A DNA stretch of 64,000 nt, from the NCBI RefSeq assembly GCF_024746835.1, contig NZ_CP080531.1, forward strand, positions 4,980,001-5,044,000, in the 5' to 3' direction. The position numbers and the translations under genes were made by a program. Source of the stretch: Mesorhizobium sp. AR02 (GTDB lineage: Bacteria > Pseudomonadota > Alphaproteobacteria > Rhizobiales > Rhizobiaceae). The notes under the pieces were generated by a model. That model did not search any database and was not told the DNA's origin. It saw only the letters and a program-made list of their open reading frames with translations. This document shows positions 34,968 to 44,301 of the stretch, piece after piece. Position 1 is the first letter of the stretch. Each line of letters begins with the position of its first letter.

Positions 34968-36632
34968 ATGCCCGATAGAAGTGCCGACCTGGTTCTGACC
35001 AATGGCCGCATCTACACGCTGGATCGCAAGCGGCCATGGGCCTCGTCGGTGGCCGTCAAAAGCGGGCGCATCGTGGCGGTCGGCGAAGCGGATGCTGTTG
35101 CCGGCCTGAGCGGGTCCGACACGCGCGTCGTCGATCTCGGTGGCGCCATGCTGATGCCGGGCATTGTCGACGTGCATGCGCATCTGATGATGGGCGGGCA
35201 GGCGGAGCTTTTCGAGCTGCGCTTTGCGCCGACCTCGAGCTTCGAGACGCTGATCGCGCGCGTCGGCGAGGCGGCAGCCAAGGCGCCTGAGGGGTCATGG
35301 ATCATCGGCGGCCAGTGGGGCAGCGACCTTCTGCCGAAGCTCAACACGCTGGAGGCGCTGGCCGCGCTCGACAGAGCCAGCCAGGGCCGGCCGGTGATGC
35401 TGCGCGACGACACCTATCACAACAGGTGGATCAACTCTGAGGCTCTGCGCCTTGCCGGTGTATCCGCCGCCACGCCCGACCCGGAAAAGGGCTCGATCGG
35501 CCGCGACCCGGCCAGCGGCGCGCCGACCGGCATGATGATCGAATCCGCCGCCGGCATCGTCGAAAGCACCATCGCCAGATCGGGCCATTACACCGAGGCC
35601 ATGGACCGGGCGGCGATGGCGCAGTCGATCGCCACGCTCAATTCCTATGGCGTCACCGCTTTCCTCGACGCCGCCGCCATGCAGCCGATCCTGGCGGCGC
35701 TCAAAGGCCTCGACGATCGCGGCGAGCTGACCGCCTGGTCGGTGTCGGCGATGCCGGCGGTCGAGCCGTCCTTCATGTTCGGCATTGCCGGCGACGAGCT
35801 GATCGCACTGCGCGAGAATTATCGCGGCGTTCATGCGAAGCCGGACTTCGTCAAGGTGTTCCTCGACGGTGTGCCGGGCGCCCGCACCGCCGCCTTCCAC
35901 GAGCCCTATACGGACGACCCGATCCTCGGCTGCTGCTTTCGCGGCTCGACCATCGTCACCGTGCCGGACCTGATCCGCTGGGTCGGCAAATGCGAGAAGC
36001 TCGGGCTCGGCGTGAAAATCCACTGCGCCGGTGATGCCGCCGTCAGCCAGGCGCTCGACGCCATCGATGTCGTGCGCTCCTTCAACGGCCCGACGAAGCT
36101 GATCCACCACATCGCGCATGCCAGCTACATCGCGCCTGACGACATTGCCCGCTTCGCCGCGCTTGGCGTCGCCGCCGACCTGTCGCCCTTCCTGTGGTAT
36201 CCGACCAGCTTCCTCGAAGGCCACAAGCAGACGATGGGCGACGCGCGGGCCCAACGCTTCTGGCCGAACAAGGATCTGCTCGAGGCCGGCGCGCTGCTCG
36301 CCGGCGGGTCCGACTGGCCCGTCATGCCCAACCCCGATCCGTGGGACGGCATCGAGGGGCTGGTGACGCGCCGCAACCCGAGCGGCGAATTCAAGGGCGC
36401 CGCCTTGTGGCCAGAACAGGCGCTCGATGTCGCCACGGCACTCGAAATCTTCACCATCAACTCGGCCCGCGCGATCGGTCTGGCCGACACGGTGGGCTCG
36501 ATCGAGATCGGCAAGTCGGCCGACTTCATCAAGCTCGACCGCAACGTGCTCGACATACCGGCCGACGAGATCGCCGACACCAAGGTGCTGACCACCTGGT
36601 TCGAGGGGAGGGTGGTCTATGAGCGGAACTGA
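34968..36632 (+). CDS. Amidohydrolase family protein (YtcJ-like)
   Basis: A 554-aa metal-dependent amidohydrolase of the YtcJ/AepA type. Metal ligands include VDVHAH (His70, His72), the later KIHCAGD and IHHIAHASYI histidines, and the catalytic Asp in LAGGSDWPV. The ATG at 34968 has GGAGAGGGAG upstream. It overlaps the CobW gene by 14 bases, consistent with that GTPase supplying its metal. With a Liv-type importer downstream and IclR upstream, the operon likely imports and hydrolyses an amide, imide or cyclic amide; the substrate is inferred only. Confidence 0.9.
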   Translation: MPDRSADLVLTNGRIYTLDRKRPWASSVAVKSGRIVAVGEADAVAGLSGSDTRVVDLGGAMLMPGIVDVHAHLMMGGQAELFELRFAPTSSFETLIARVGEAAAKAPEGSWIIGGQWGSDLLPKLNTLEALAALDRASQGRPVMLRDDTYHNRWINSEALRLAGVSAATPDPEKGSIGRDPASGAPTGMMIESAAGIVESTIARSGHYTEAMDRAAMAQSIATLNSYGVTAFLDAAAMQPILAALKGLDDRGELTAWSVSAMPAVEPSFMFGIAGDELIALRENYRGVHAKPDFVKVFLDGVPGARTAAFHEPYTDDPILGCCFRGSTIVTVPDLIRWVGKCEKLGLGVKIHCAGDAAVSQALDAIDVVRSFNGPTKLIHHIAHASYIAPDDIARFAALGVAADLSPFLWYPTSFLEGHKQTMGDARAQRFWPNKDLLEAGALLAGGSDWPVMPNPDPWDGIEGLVTRRNPSGEFKGAALWPEQALDVATALEIFTINSARAIGLADTVGSIEIGKSADFIKLDRNVLDIPADEIADTKVLTTWFEGRVVYERN

Positions 36633-37689
36633 CCGCGCCATCCCGGTGACGGTGCTGACCGGCTTCCTCGGCTCGGGCAAGACCACGGTGCTCAACCGCT
36701 TGCTGCGCCGGCCGTCGCTGGCAGGTGCCGCCGTCATCATCAACGAGTTCGGCGCCATCGGCCTCGACCATCTGCTGATCGAGGCCAGCGAGGAACAATT
36801 TACGCTGCTCGACAATGGCTGTGTCTGCTGCACGGTGCGCGGCGACCTGGTGGCGACGCTGAAGGCGCTCGACCGGCGCAGCCGTACCGGCGAGAGCCTC
36901 ACCCATGTCGTCATCGAGACGACGGGGCTCGCCGATCCCGCGCCGATCCTGCACACGCTGATGGCCGAGCCGGAACTCGCCGGCCGTTATGTCATCGCCG
37001 GCGTCGTCACCACGGTCGATGCGGTCAATGGCTGGTCGACGCTCGACCAGCACGCGGAAGCGGCCAAGCAGGTGGCGGTCGCCGACCAGGTGCTGGTGAC
37101 CAAGACCGATCTGGTTTCGGCGGAAGCGCTGAGCGAATTGCAGCGCCGGCTGACGGCGCTCGCGCCGACAGCGCGGCAAAGCCTGGCGCATAATGGCGAG
37201 GCCGATTTCGACATCCTCGATATCAGGCATATTGGAACGGCAGACGATCCCGACAGGATTGCTGCCTGGCTGGAGATGGCCGACCAGGAATGCGGGCCGG
37301 ATTGCGCCCACGATCACGCGCACCATCATCACCATGCCCACGCGCATCACGGCATCCAGTCCTACAGCTTCGTCATCGACGAGCCTGTCGAGTGGGCGGC
37401 CTTCGCGCGCTGGCTCGATTATGTCGCCGCGCTGAAGGGCGAGGACCTCTTACGGCTGAAGGGCCTGGTGCATGTCACCGAGCAGCCGGAGCGGCCGCTG
37501 GTGCTGCACGGCGTGCAGCATGTTTTCCATCCGCCGGTGCGGCTCGATGCCTGGCCATCGGCCGACCGGCGCACGCGGCTGGTGTTCATCGTGCGCGACA
37601 TTGCGCGGGAGACGATCGCACGCACGCTGACCAAATTCGCGGCCATCGATGCCGCCAGCATCAGGGCGCCAGATCGCGCCGCCGCATGA
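36619..37689 (+). CDS. CobW/COG0523 family metallochaperone GTPase
   Basis: A 356-aa G3E GTPase. The P-loop GFLGSGKT is at residues 15-22, the metal-binding CxCC at Cys68, Cys70 and Cys71 (NGCVCC), and TKTD at 160-163. A histidine-rich loop spans 230-243, with ten His in fourteen residues. The C-terminal CobW_C domain includes LLRLKGLVHV and VFHPPVRLDAWP. COG0523 proteins deliver zinc, cobalt or other metals to client enzymes. Translational coupling to the amidohydrolase makes that enzyme the likely client. Confidence 0.93.
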   Translation: MSGTDRAIPVTVLTGFLGSGKTTVLNRLLRRPSLAGAAVIINEFGAIGLDHLLIEASEEQFTLLDNGCVCCTVRGDLVATLKALDRRSRTGESLTHVVIETTGLADPAPILHTLMAEPELAGRYVIAGVVTTVDAVNGWSTLDQHAEAAKQVAVADQVLVTKTDLVSAEALSELQRRLTALAPTARQSLAHNGEADFDILDIRHIGTADDPDRIAAWLEMADQECGPDCAHDHAHHHHHAHAHHGIQSYSFVIDEPVEWAAFARWLDYVAALKGEDLLRLKGLVHVTEQPERPLVLHGVQHVFHPPVRLDAWPSADRRTRLVFIVRDIARETIARTLTKFAAIDAASIRAPDRAAA

Positions 37690-37728
37690 TCAGAAAATGA
37701 TTCAGGAAAAACAGGGGGAGTGACTGAC

Positions 37729-38913
37729 ATGCAATGGAAATCCAGCCTGCTCGCAGCGGCCTTCGCCGGCTTGAGCCTTGCGGCAACAGCCGGCACGGCA
37801 TCGGCCACCGGCCCGACCTGCAAGGACGGGACGATCAAGGTCGGCGCGGTGTCGACCATCACCGGCCCAGCCGATTTCAGCGAGGTGCCGAAGGCGACCC
37901 AGGCGGCCTTCGATGCGGTCAATGCGGCGGGCGGCATCAATGGCTGCAAGATCGATTACACGATCGCCGACGACAAGGCGGACCCGGCGGTTGCCGCCCA
38001 GGCCGCGCGCGACCTCATCGACAACAAGGAAGCGGTGGCGCTGGTCGGTTCGGGCAGCCTGCTCGACTGCGCGGTCAATTCCGCCACCTACAGCCGCAAG
38101 AAGATACTCTCGGTGCAGGGCCTCGGCGTCGACGCCGCCTGCTTCTCATCGCCCAATGTGGCGCCGGTCAATGTCGGGCCCTACACGCTGTCGACGGCGA
38201 TGGCCTGGTATGCCACCAACCAGCTGAAGAGCGAGAAGCTGTGCGCCTTCTTCATCATCATCGGCGGCACCCAGGAAGCCTACAAGAAGGCGATCGAGAA
38301 CTGGGAAAAGATTTCGGGCAAAAAGATCCATCTCATCGACCTGACGCTGCCTTTCCAGGGCGACCTGACGCCCTACGTCATCAAGGCGCGCGACGCCGGC
38401 TGCGACGCGGTGCTGACCAATCAGGTCGAGCCGCAAGTGGTGCAGCTGATCAAGACCGTCGACGCGCAGAAGATCACAGGCATCAACTGGCTGTTCCTGG
38501 CGCCGGGCTACACCGAGCAGGTCGCCTCGGCGCTGGCCGACACCAAGCAGCCGATCTATGTCGGCACCGAATGGGAGCCCTTCACCGAGAAGAGCTCGGC
38601 CGCCAACGCGCAATGGGCGGCCGACATGCAGAAGGCCGGCCGGCCGCTGACCGCCTTCTCGCAAGGCGGCTATCTCGCCGCCCAGCTGTTCCTCAAAGTG
38701 GTGGCGTCGATCGACGGCGAGGTGACGCGCGAGAGCGTAAGCAAGGCGCTGCACGAGATGCAGCCGATCACCAATCCGCTTTCCGGCTCACCCTATGTTT
38801 TCGGCACGGCGAAGACGCATTCGCCGATGCAGGCGACCAAGGTGATGAAGCTGGAAAAGGGCGCCTGGACGGTCGAGACGCCGGACTGGGTCGTGCTGCC
38901 AAAGGCCAAGTGA
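37729..38913 (+). CDS. ABC transporter substrate-binding protein (Liv-type)
   Basis: Periplasmic binding protein of about 394 aa with a Sec signal peptide (SSLLAAAFAGLSLAATAGTASA). The mature part starts with IKVGAVSTITGPADFSEVPKATQAAFDAVNAAGGINGCKI, typical of branched-chain amino acid-type receptors. The ATG at 37729 is preferred over the GTG at 37720 because AGGGGGAG lies 8 bases upstream. It delivers its ligand to the permeases encoded next. The ligand is unknown; the receptor family also binds amides and aromatic acids. Confidence 0.93.
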   Translation: MQWKSSLLAAAFAGLSLAATAGTASATGPTCKDGTIKVGAVSTITGPADFSEVPKATQAAFDAVNAAGGINGCKIDYTIADDKADPAVAAQAARDLIDNKEAVALVGSGSLLDCAVNSATYSRKKILSVQGLGVDAACFSSPNVAPVNVGPYTLSTAMAWYATNQLKSEKLCAFFIIIGGTQEAYKKAIENWEKISGKKIHLIDLTLPFQGDLTPYVIKARDAGCDAVLTNQVEPQVVQLIKTVDAQKITGINWLFLAPGYTEQVASALADTKQPIYVGTEWEPFTEKSSAANAQWAADMQKAGRPLTAFSQGGYLAAQLFLKVVASIDGEVTRESVSKALHEMQPITNPLSGSPYVFGTAKTHSPMQATKVMKLEKGAWTVETPDWVVLPKAK

Positions 38914-39031
38914 GTCCTCCCGGGCGTTGGCGCCGCTCCTCACCTGCCTGCCGGCAGGACAATGAGGGGCGGCGCCGGCCTCGACAAGAGTTCGGGCCAA
39001 TGCCCGTGCACGTCTCCAAATTGGGAATCCG

Positions 39032-39901
39032 ATGAACGCATTGCTTACATCCGCCGTGGCGGGGCTGACAGCCGGAGGCACCTATGCCTTGCTCGGCGTC
39101 TGCGCCGTCTTCACCTACCGGCTGGTCGCCGTCGTCAACTTCACCGGTGCCGCGATCGGCACGGCCGGGACCTTCGTGCTGATCGCGCTCTATGAAGCCG
39201 GTTTCCCGCTCTGGCCGTCGGTGGTGGCCGGCATTGCCGCCGGCACGGTGGCCGGCGTTGCCATCGGCTTTATCATGACGCGGTGGTTTGGCGAGGCCAG
39301 CGCCTCGACCAAGGCGGCGGTGACAGTGGCCTTGCTGGTCGGCATCATCGCCATCGGCCTGCGGCTCACCGGCGGCCAGCATCCGCATAACATGCCAGAA
39401 CTGTTCCCGGGTTCCGCCTTCCGCCTGGCCGGCGTCGAGGTGACGATCGCCTCGGTGCTGACCATCGGGCTGGCAGCGCTGTTCACCATGCTTGCCGACC
39501 TGTTCCTCAACACCACCAAGGTCGGCCTCAATCTGCGCGCGCTGGCCGACCGGCCGATGGCGGCCGAACTGCTCGGCATCCGCGTGCAGCTGCTGTCGCT
39601 GCTGGTCTGGGGCATGACCGGCGCTTTCACCACCTTCGCGCTGATGATCATCGCGCCGCAGCGCTCGCCGAATTTCATGACGCTCAGCCTGCTGGTCGTG
39701 CCCGCACTTGCGGCGGCCCTTGTCGGCCTGTTCCGCAGTTTTTGGCGCACGCTGGCCGGCGGCATCGGGCTCGGCCTGGTCGAAGGCATGGCAAGCTCGG
39801 TCGACAGCATCAGCCAGTATCGCAGCGCCATCCCCTTCCTGGTCGTGCTCGCGGTTCTGCTCTGGTCGCAGCGGGAGGCCCGTTGGGATGAAGCGCGCTA
39901 G
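39032..39901 (+). CDS. Liv-type ABC transporter permease (LivH-like)
   Basis: A 289-aa membrane protein with about eight hydrophobic segments. Features include TAGGTYALLGVCAVFTYRLVAVVNFTGAAIG at the N terminus and the cytoplasmic loop KVGLNLRALADRPMAAELLGI. It overlaps the next gene by 14 bases. It follows the binding-protein gene after a 118-base spacer that holds no gene. Confidence 0.92.
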   Translation: MNALLTSAVAGLTAGGTYALLGVCAVFTYRLVAVVNFTGAAIGTAGTFVLIALYEAGFPLWPSVVAGIAAGTVAGVAIGFIMTRWFGEASASTKAAVTVALLVGIIAIGLRLTGGQHPHNMPELFPGSAFRLAGVEVTIASVLTIGLAALFTMLADLFLNTTKVGLNLRALADRPMAAELLGIRVQLLSLLVWGMTGAFTTFALMIIAPQRSPNFMTLSLLVVPALAAALVGLFRSFWRTLAGGIGLGLVEGMASSVDSISQYRSAIPFLVVLAVLLWSQREARWDEAR

Positions 39902-41606
39902 TCTGAAAGCCTCGCTGATCGTCATTGCCGTCGCGCTCGTCGCCGGCAGTGTGGCCTTGCTCGGCCTGCTGCCGTCCTACTGGGTGTTTTTGGCCACTTC
40001 GGTGCTGATCACCGGCGTGGCGCTGCAGAGCCTCGGCCTCGTCGCCGGGCGCACCGGCATGATCGCGCTTTGCCAGATGTCGTTCGCCGGCGTCGGCGCC
40101 TGGACCGTCGGCTATCTCAACCTTGCCGAGGCGCCGGGCGGGCTGCCCGTGTGGATCCTCATCGGCGGACTGGCGGCGGTGCCGCTGGGCGTCGCCATCG
40201 GCCTGCCGGCGCTGCGGTTGCGCGGCATCAACCTCGCCATCGTCACGCTGTCCTTCGCCACCGCCTTCGACACCATTCTGGCGACCATGACCTATCCCGG
40301 CCAGACCGACTTCCTGCAGGTGCCGCGGCCGGAATTGTTCGACAGCGACGAGGGCTATTTTGTCTTCGTGCTGCTGTTCTACGTGGCCGTTGCAGTGGTG
40401 CTTGAAGTGGTCAGCCGCTCTCGCCTCGGTGCCTCCTGGCTGGCGGTGCGGCATTCCGAGCGCGCGGCCGCCGCGCACGGCGTCAGCATCGCCACCGCCA
40501 AGCTGTCGGCCTTCGCCATCTCGGCCTTTATCGCCGGCATCTCGGGCGGCTTGCTCGCCGGCTATCTCGGCACGCTGGTCTCGGAAAACTTTGGCATGAT
40601 GCAATCGCTGTCGCTCTATGCGGTGGCGGTCATGACTGGCGCGCATTTCGCCGAGGGCGCCATCATCGGCGGCTTGCTGGTGGTGATGTTCCCGGAAATC
40701 CTGCGCCGGCTCGATCTGCCGCAGGATATCGGCAATGTGCTGTTCGCCATCGGCGCCACGCAGGCGCTGTCGACAGGCGAGACGATGAGCGAAACGTTCC
40801 GTCGGCAAGTGCGCAAGCTGATGCCGGCGCGCGTCAAGGCGACCGCCTCGGCGCCGGCAAGCGACCTGCCGCGCCCGATCAGCCGCGCCGCCGGCCCGGC
40901 GCTCAGCATTGAAAAACTCACGGTGCGCTATGGCAGCGTGGTGGCGCTCGACGGCGTCAGCCTGACGGTCGCCGCCGGCACCGTCGCCGGGCTGATCGGC
41001 CCCAATGGCGCCGGCAAGTCGACCTTCATCGACGCCGTTGCCGGCTTCCTGTCGAGTTACGAAGGCAGCATCAAACTTGGCGGCAAGGCGCTGGAAGGCA
41101 TGCCGGCGCATCTGCGCGCCCGCGAAGGCGTGCGCCGGACCTGGCAGACCAACCGCATCGCGCCGGAACTCACCGTCGGCGGCTATCTGGCGCTCGCCGC
41201 CAAGGGCCTGTCGGCAAGCGAGACCAGGGCGATCCTCGGCTGGCTCGATTGCCCCGATCCAGACACGCTGGTGGTGTCGGTCGACGCCGGCACCAGGCGC
41301 CTGCTCGACGTTGCCGGCGTGGTCGCGGCGCGCCCGGCGGTGGTGCTGCTCGACGAACCAGCCGCCGGCCAGTCGCATGAGGAGAGCGTGCGGTTGGGAC
41401 AGCGTATCGCCGAGATCCCAAGACTGTTCGGCTCGGCGGTGCTGCTGGTCGAGCACGACATGGATCTGGTGCGGGCGGTCTGCTCTGAGGTCACCGTGCT
41501 CGATTTCGGCCGCGTCATCGCATCCGGCCCGCCGGCCAAGGTGCTCGACCAGGGTTCGGTGAAGAAGGCCTATCTCGGCATCGAGGAAGAGAGCGTGGCG
41601 GCATGA
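39888..41606 (+). CDS. Fused Liv-type permease-ATPase (LivM-LivG fusion)
   Basis: A 572-aa fusion. Residues ~1-310 are a LivM-like permease (GMIALCQMSFAGVGAWTVGYL, LRGINLAIVTLSFATAFDTI, AVRHSERAAAAHGVSIATAKL). A linker of about 30 residues follows (SDLPRPISRAAGP), then a LivG-like ATPase with Walker A GPNGAGKST near residue 375 and Walker B VVLLDEPAAGQ. The signature region VDAGTRRLLDVAG is divergent, as in some LivG proteins. The ATG at 39888 overlaps the upstream permease. Fusions fix stoichiometry between pore and motor; such architectures are known but less common than separate genes. Confidence 0.92.
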   Translation: MKRASLKASLIVIAVALVAGSVALLGLLPSYWVFLATSVLITGVALQSLGLVAGRTGMIALCQMSFAGVGAWTVGYLNLAEAPGGLPVWILIGGLAAVPLGVAIGLPALRLRGINLAIVTLSFATAFDTILATMTYPGQTDFLQVPRPELFDSDEGYFVFVLLFYVAVAVVLEVVSRSRLGASWLAVRHSERAAAAHGVSIATAKLSAFAISAFIAGISGGLLAGYLGTLVSENFGMMQSLSLYAVAVMTGAHFAEGAIIGGLLVVMFPEILRRLDLPQDIGNVLFAIGATQALSTGETMSETFRRQVRKLMPARVKATASAPASDLPRPISRAAGPALSIEKLTVRYGSVVALDGVSLTVAAGTVAGLIGPNGAGKSTFIDAVAGFLSSYEGSIKLGGKALEGMPAHLRAREGVRRTWQTNRIAPELTVGGYLALAAKGLSASETRAILGWLDCPDPDTLVVSVDAGTRRLLDVAGVVAARPAVVLLDEPAAGQSHEESVRLGQRIAEIPRLFGSAVLLVEHDMDLVRAVCSEVTVLDFGRVIASGPPAKVLDQGSVKKAYLGIEEESVAA

Positions 41607-42295
41607 GCAAGCTCGTCGTTTCCAACCTGTCGATCAACCGTAGCGAATTGCCTGTGGTGTCGTCGCTCGACATAGCGGTCGAAAGCGGTGCCATCAGCGT
41701 CGTGCTCGGCGCCAATGGCGCCGGCAAGACGACGCTGCTCGAAGGCCTGTCGGGCATCATCCCGGTCGCCGGCGGCTCGATCGCCATCGATGGCCGCGAG
41801 ATCCAGAAGGCGCGGCCTGGCGTACGCTCGCGCGAAGGCCTTGCCCATGTCGAGCAAGGCCGCACCGTGTTCCGGCAACTCACTACCGAGGAGAACCTCA
41901 AGGTGAGCTTGCACTCGGGCTCCGATCTCACTGAGGCCTATGCGCTTTTTCCCGAACTGGTACAGCGGCGCGCCGTCAAGGCCAGCCTGCTGTCGGGCGG
42001 CGAGCAGCAGATGCTGGTCATCGCGCGCGCCCTGCTGACGCGGCCCAAGGTGCTGCTGATTGACGAGATGTCGGCGGGCCTGGCGCCGGTCATCGTTACA
42101 CGGCTGATGAGCGCGGTGCGCAAGCTTGCCGACAATGGGCTGGCAGTGCTGCTGGTCGAGCAGTTCGCGGCACTCGCGCTGTCGATCGGCAATCGCGCCT
42201 ATGTCATGCGGCGCGGCCGCGTCGTCCATGACGGCGACTGCATGAAACTGCTGCAGTCGCCGGACGAACTGCACCGGCTTTATCTCGGGGGGTAG
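41603..42295 (+). CDS. Liv-type ABC transporter ATP-binding protein (LivF-like)
   Basis: A 230-aa ATPase with Walker A GANGAGKTT at residues 36-44, LSGGEQQMLVIARALL as signature, and Walker B VLLIDEMSAGLAP, which has Met in place of the usual Pro. It completes the importer with the fused permease-ATPase. It overlaps the fusion gene by 4 bases and converges on the dipeptide-type ATPase gene with only 6 bases between stops. Confidence 0.92.
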   Translation: MSKLVVSNLSINRSELPVVSSLDIAVESGAISVVLGANGAGKTTLLEGLSGIIPVAGGSIAIDGREIQKARPGVRSREGLAHVEQGRTVFRQLTTEENLKVSLHSGSDLTEAYALFPELVQRRAVKASLLSGGEQQMLVIARALLTRPKVLLIDEMSAGLAPVIVTRLMSAVRKLADNGLAVLLVEQFAALALSIGNRAYVMRRGRVVHDGDCMKLLQSPDELHRLYLGG

Positions 42296-42301
42296 GTTCG
42301 A

Positions 42302-44107
42302 TCAGGCAGCGCGTTTCCAGCAAGCGATGAAATGGCCTGTTTCGACTTCCCGAGCGGCTGGTTCGGCGGCATGGCAGCCGGCGTCGGCCAAGGGGCAGCG
42401 GCCGGCGAAGGCGCAGCCGCCGGGGCCGGCTTCAGTGGCGGCCTCGGCCATGGTCGTCGCCTGCCCATCGTTGGAGGACGCCGCCAGCAGCATCTGCGTG
42501 TAGGGATGGTTGGGGCCGGCAAAGATCTGGTCGGATGAACCGGTCTCGACCAGGCGGCCGCGATAGAGCACGCCGATGCGGTCGGCCATGTAGCGCACGA
42601 CCCTCAGATCATGGCTGATGAAGAGGTAGGCGGTGTCCTTGCTCTTCTGCAGATCGTTGAGCAGGTTGAGCACCGTCGCCTGCACCGAGACGTCGAGCGC
42701 CGAGGTCGGCTCGTCCAGCACGACCAGCCGCGGCAGGCCGGCGAAGGCCCGCGCAATGGCTGTGCGCTGGCGCTGGCCGCCGGAGAGCGTGCCGGGCTTC
42801 TGTTCCGCCGTCGCGCGGGCAAGACGCACCGAGGCCAGGAGATCGCCGACGCGCTGCGGCACCGCGCGGCGCGGCAGGCCGGCCAGCCGCCGCAGCGGCC
42901 GGCCGAGGATGCGGCTGATGCGCTGGCGCGGGTTGAGCGTGCGGTCGGGCGACTGGAACACCATCTGCACGTCGCGCCGCTCGCTTGCCTGGCGCCGCTC
43001 GACCAGCGGCGCCACGGTCTTGCCGAACAGCGCGACCGTGCCCGCCGTCGGCGGCTGCAGGCCCGTGACGATGCGGGCCAGCGTCGACTTGCCGGAACCG
43101 GATTCGCCGATCAGCCCAAAAGTCTCGCCGCTGGCGATGTCGAGGTCGATGCCGTGCAGCACCGGCTGGCCGCCGAAGGATTGTTTGATGCCCCGGCACG
43201 AGACGGCGATTTCGCGTTGCGGTGCGGGCAGGGCGTTGTCCTCGTTCTCCCCGGCAAGCACGTCCGAAGTGAGGTCGATGGGGCTCGCATCCTCGGCCAG
43301 CCTGCCGTCGCGCTTGGTGCGGTTGAGCGTCGGAATGGCCGCGACCAGTGCCCTTGTGTAACCGTGGCGAGGGTTGTCGAACACCTCGCTTGCGGCACCG
43401 GTTTCGACAATCGAGCCGGACTGCATCACCGAGACCCGGTCGCAGGAGCGGCGGATCAGATTGATGTCGTGGCTGATCAGAAGAATGCTGGTGCGGTGCT
43501 CGCGGCGCAGATCGTCGAGGATGGCGATGATCTCGGACTGGACGCTAGCGTCGAGCGCCGTGGTCGGCTCGTCCATCACCAGCAGCGACGGGTCGAGAGC
43601 GATGGCAATGGCGATGTTGGCACGCTGCTGCATGCCGCCCGACAGTTCATGGGGATAAAGCTGTAACACCCGCTCCGGATTGGCGACGCGGACGCGGCCG
43701 AGCAGCTGTGCCGCGCGCGCAGACGCATCGTCATGATGCATCGGGCGATGGCGCAGGATGGTCTCGGTGATCTGGCCGCCAATAGTCATGCTGGGGTTCA
43801 GCGCCGAGCCCGGATGCTGATAGACGGCGGCGATGCGGTCGCCGCGCAACCCGCGCAGCTCGGCCGCCGAAAGGTCACGAATCTCCCGATTTTCGAACGC
43901 CAGTTGCGAGGCTTCGACGCGGGCATGCCTGGGCAGATAGCGCAGCACCGCCAGAGCCACCGAGCTCTTGCCCGAACCGGATTCGCCAACCAGCCCGAGC
44001 GCTTCGCCCTGGCCGATGCGGAGCGATATGTCATCGACCGCGCGATGGATGTGCCTGGCTCCGCGATAGGAAACGGAGAGGTGCTCGACGTTCAGAATCG
44101 AAGACAT
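42302..44107 (-). CDS. Dipeptide/oligopeptide-type ABC transporter, fused double ATPase (DppD-DppF-like)
   Basis: A 601-aa protein with two ABC domains. Domain 1: Walker A GESGSGKSS near residue 40, signature LSGGMQQRA, Walker B LLVMDEPTTALD. Domain 2: Walker A GESGSGKST near 335, signature LSGGQRQRT, Walker B LVVLDEPTSALD. Each domain carries the C-terminal oligopeptide-type extension (YTRALVAAIP; YTQMLLAAS). The ATG at 44107 gives MSSILNVEHLSVSY. It is divergent from the LLM monooxygenase gene and probably powers the permeases at 48150-49999, although it lies on the other strand. Confidence 0.92.
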   Translation of the reverse strand: MSSILNVEHLSVSYRGARHIHRAVDDISLRIGQGEALGLVGESGSGKSSVALAVLRYLPRHARVEASQLAFENREIRDLSAAELRGLRGDRIAAVYQHPGSALNPSMTIGGQITETILRHRPMHHDDASARAAQLLGRVRVANPERVLQLYPHELSGGMQQRANIAIAIALDPSLLVMDEPTTALDASVQSEIIAILDDLRREHRTSILLISHDINLIRRSCDRVSVMQSGSIVETGAASEVFDNPRHGYTRALVAAIPTLNRTKRDGRLAEDASPIDLTSDVLAGENEDNALPAPQREIAVSCRGIKQSFGGQPVLHGIDLDIASGETFGLIGESGSGKSTLARIVTGLQPPTAGTVALFGKTVAPLVERRQASERRDVQMVFQSPDRTLNPRQRISRILGRPLRRLAGLPRRAVPQRVGDLLASVRLARATAEQKPGTLSGGQRQRTAIARAFAGLPRLVVLDEPTSALDVSVQATVLNLLNDLQKSKDTAYLFISHDLRVVRYMADRIGVLYRGRLVETGSSDQIFAGPNHPYTQMLLAASSNDGQATTMAEAATEAGPGGCAFAGRCPLADAGCHAAEPAAREVETGHFIACWKRAA

Positions 44108-44301
44108 GGATAACCGGAAACCACTTTCTGCGCGCACGGCGATCAGGGGCAATCGCTTCCGCTTTCATGGGGAACAATCTCTATAAAATTACTCGAATTA
44201 AACCTGGGCGCAATCTAACTTTCGAGGACAGGACAATTTTCGGGGCACGGCCACAGGCCGCTGCGCCGCCGATTTTCCGCATCGAAGGGAAGGGTACCGG
44301 C

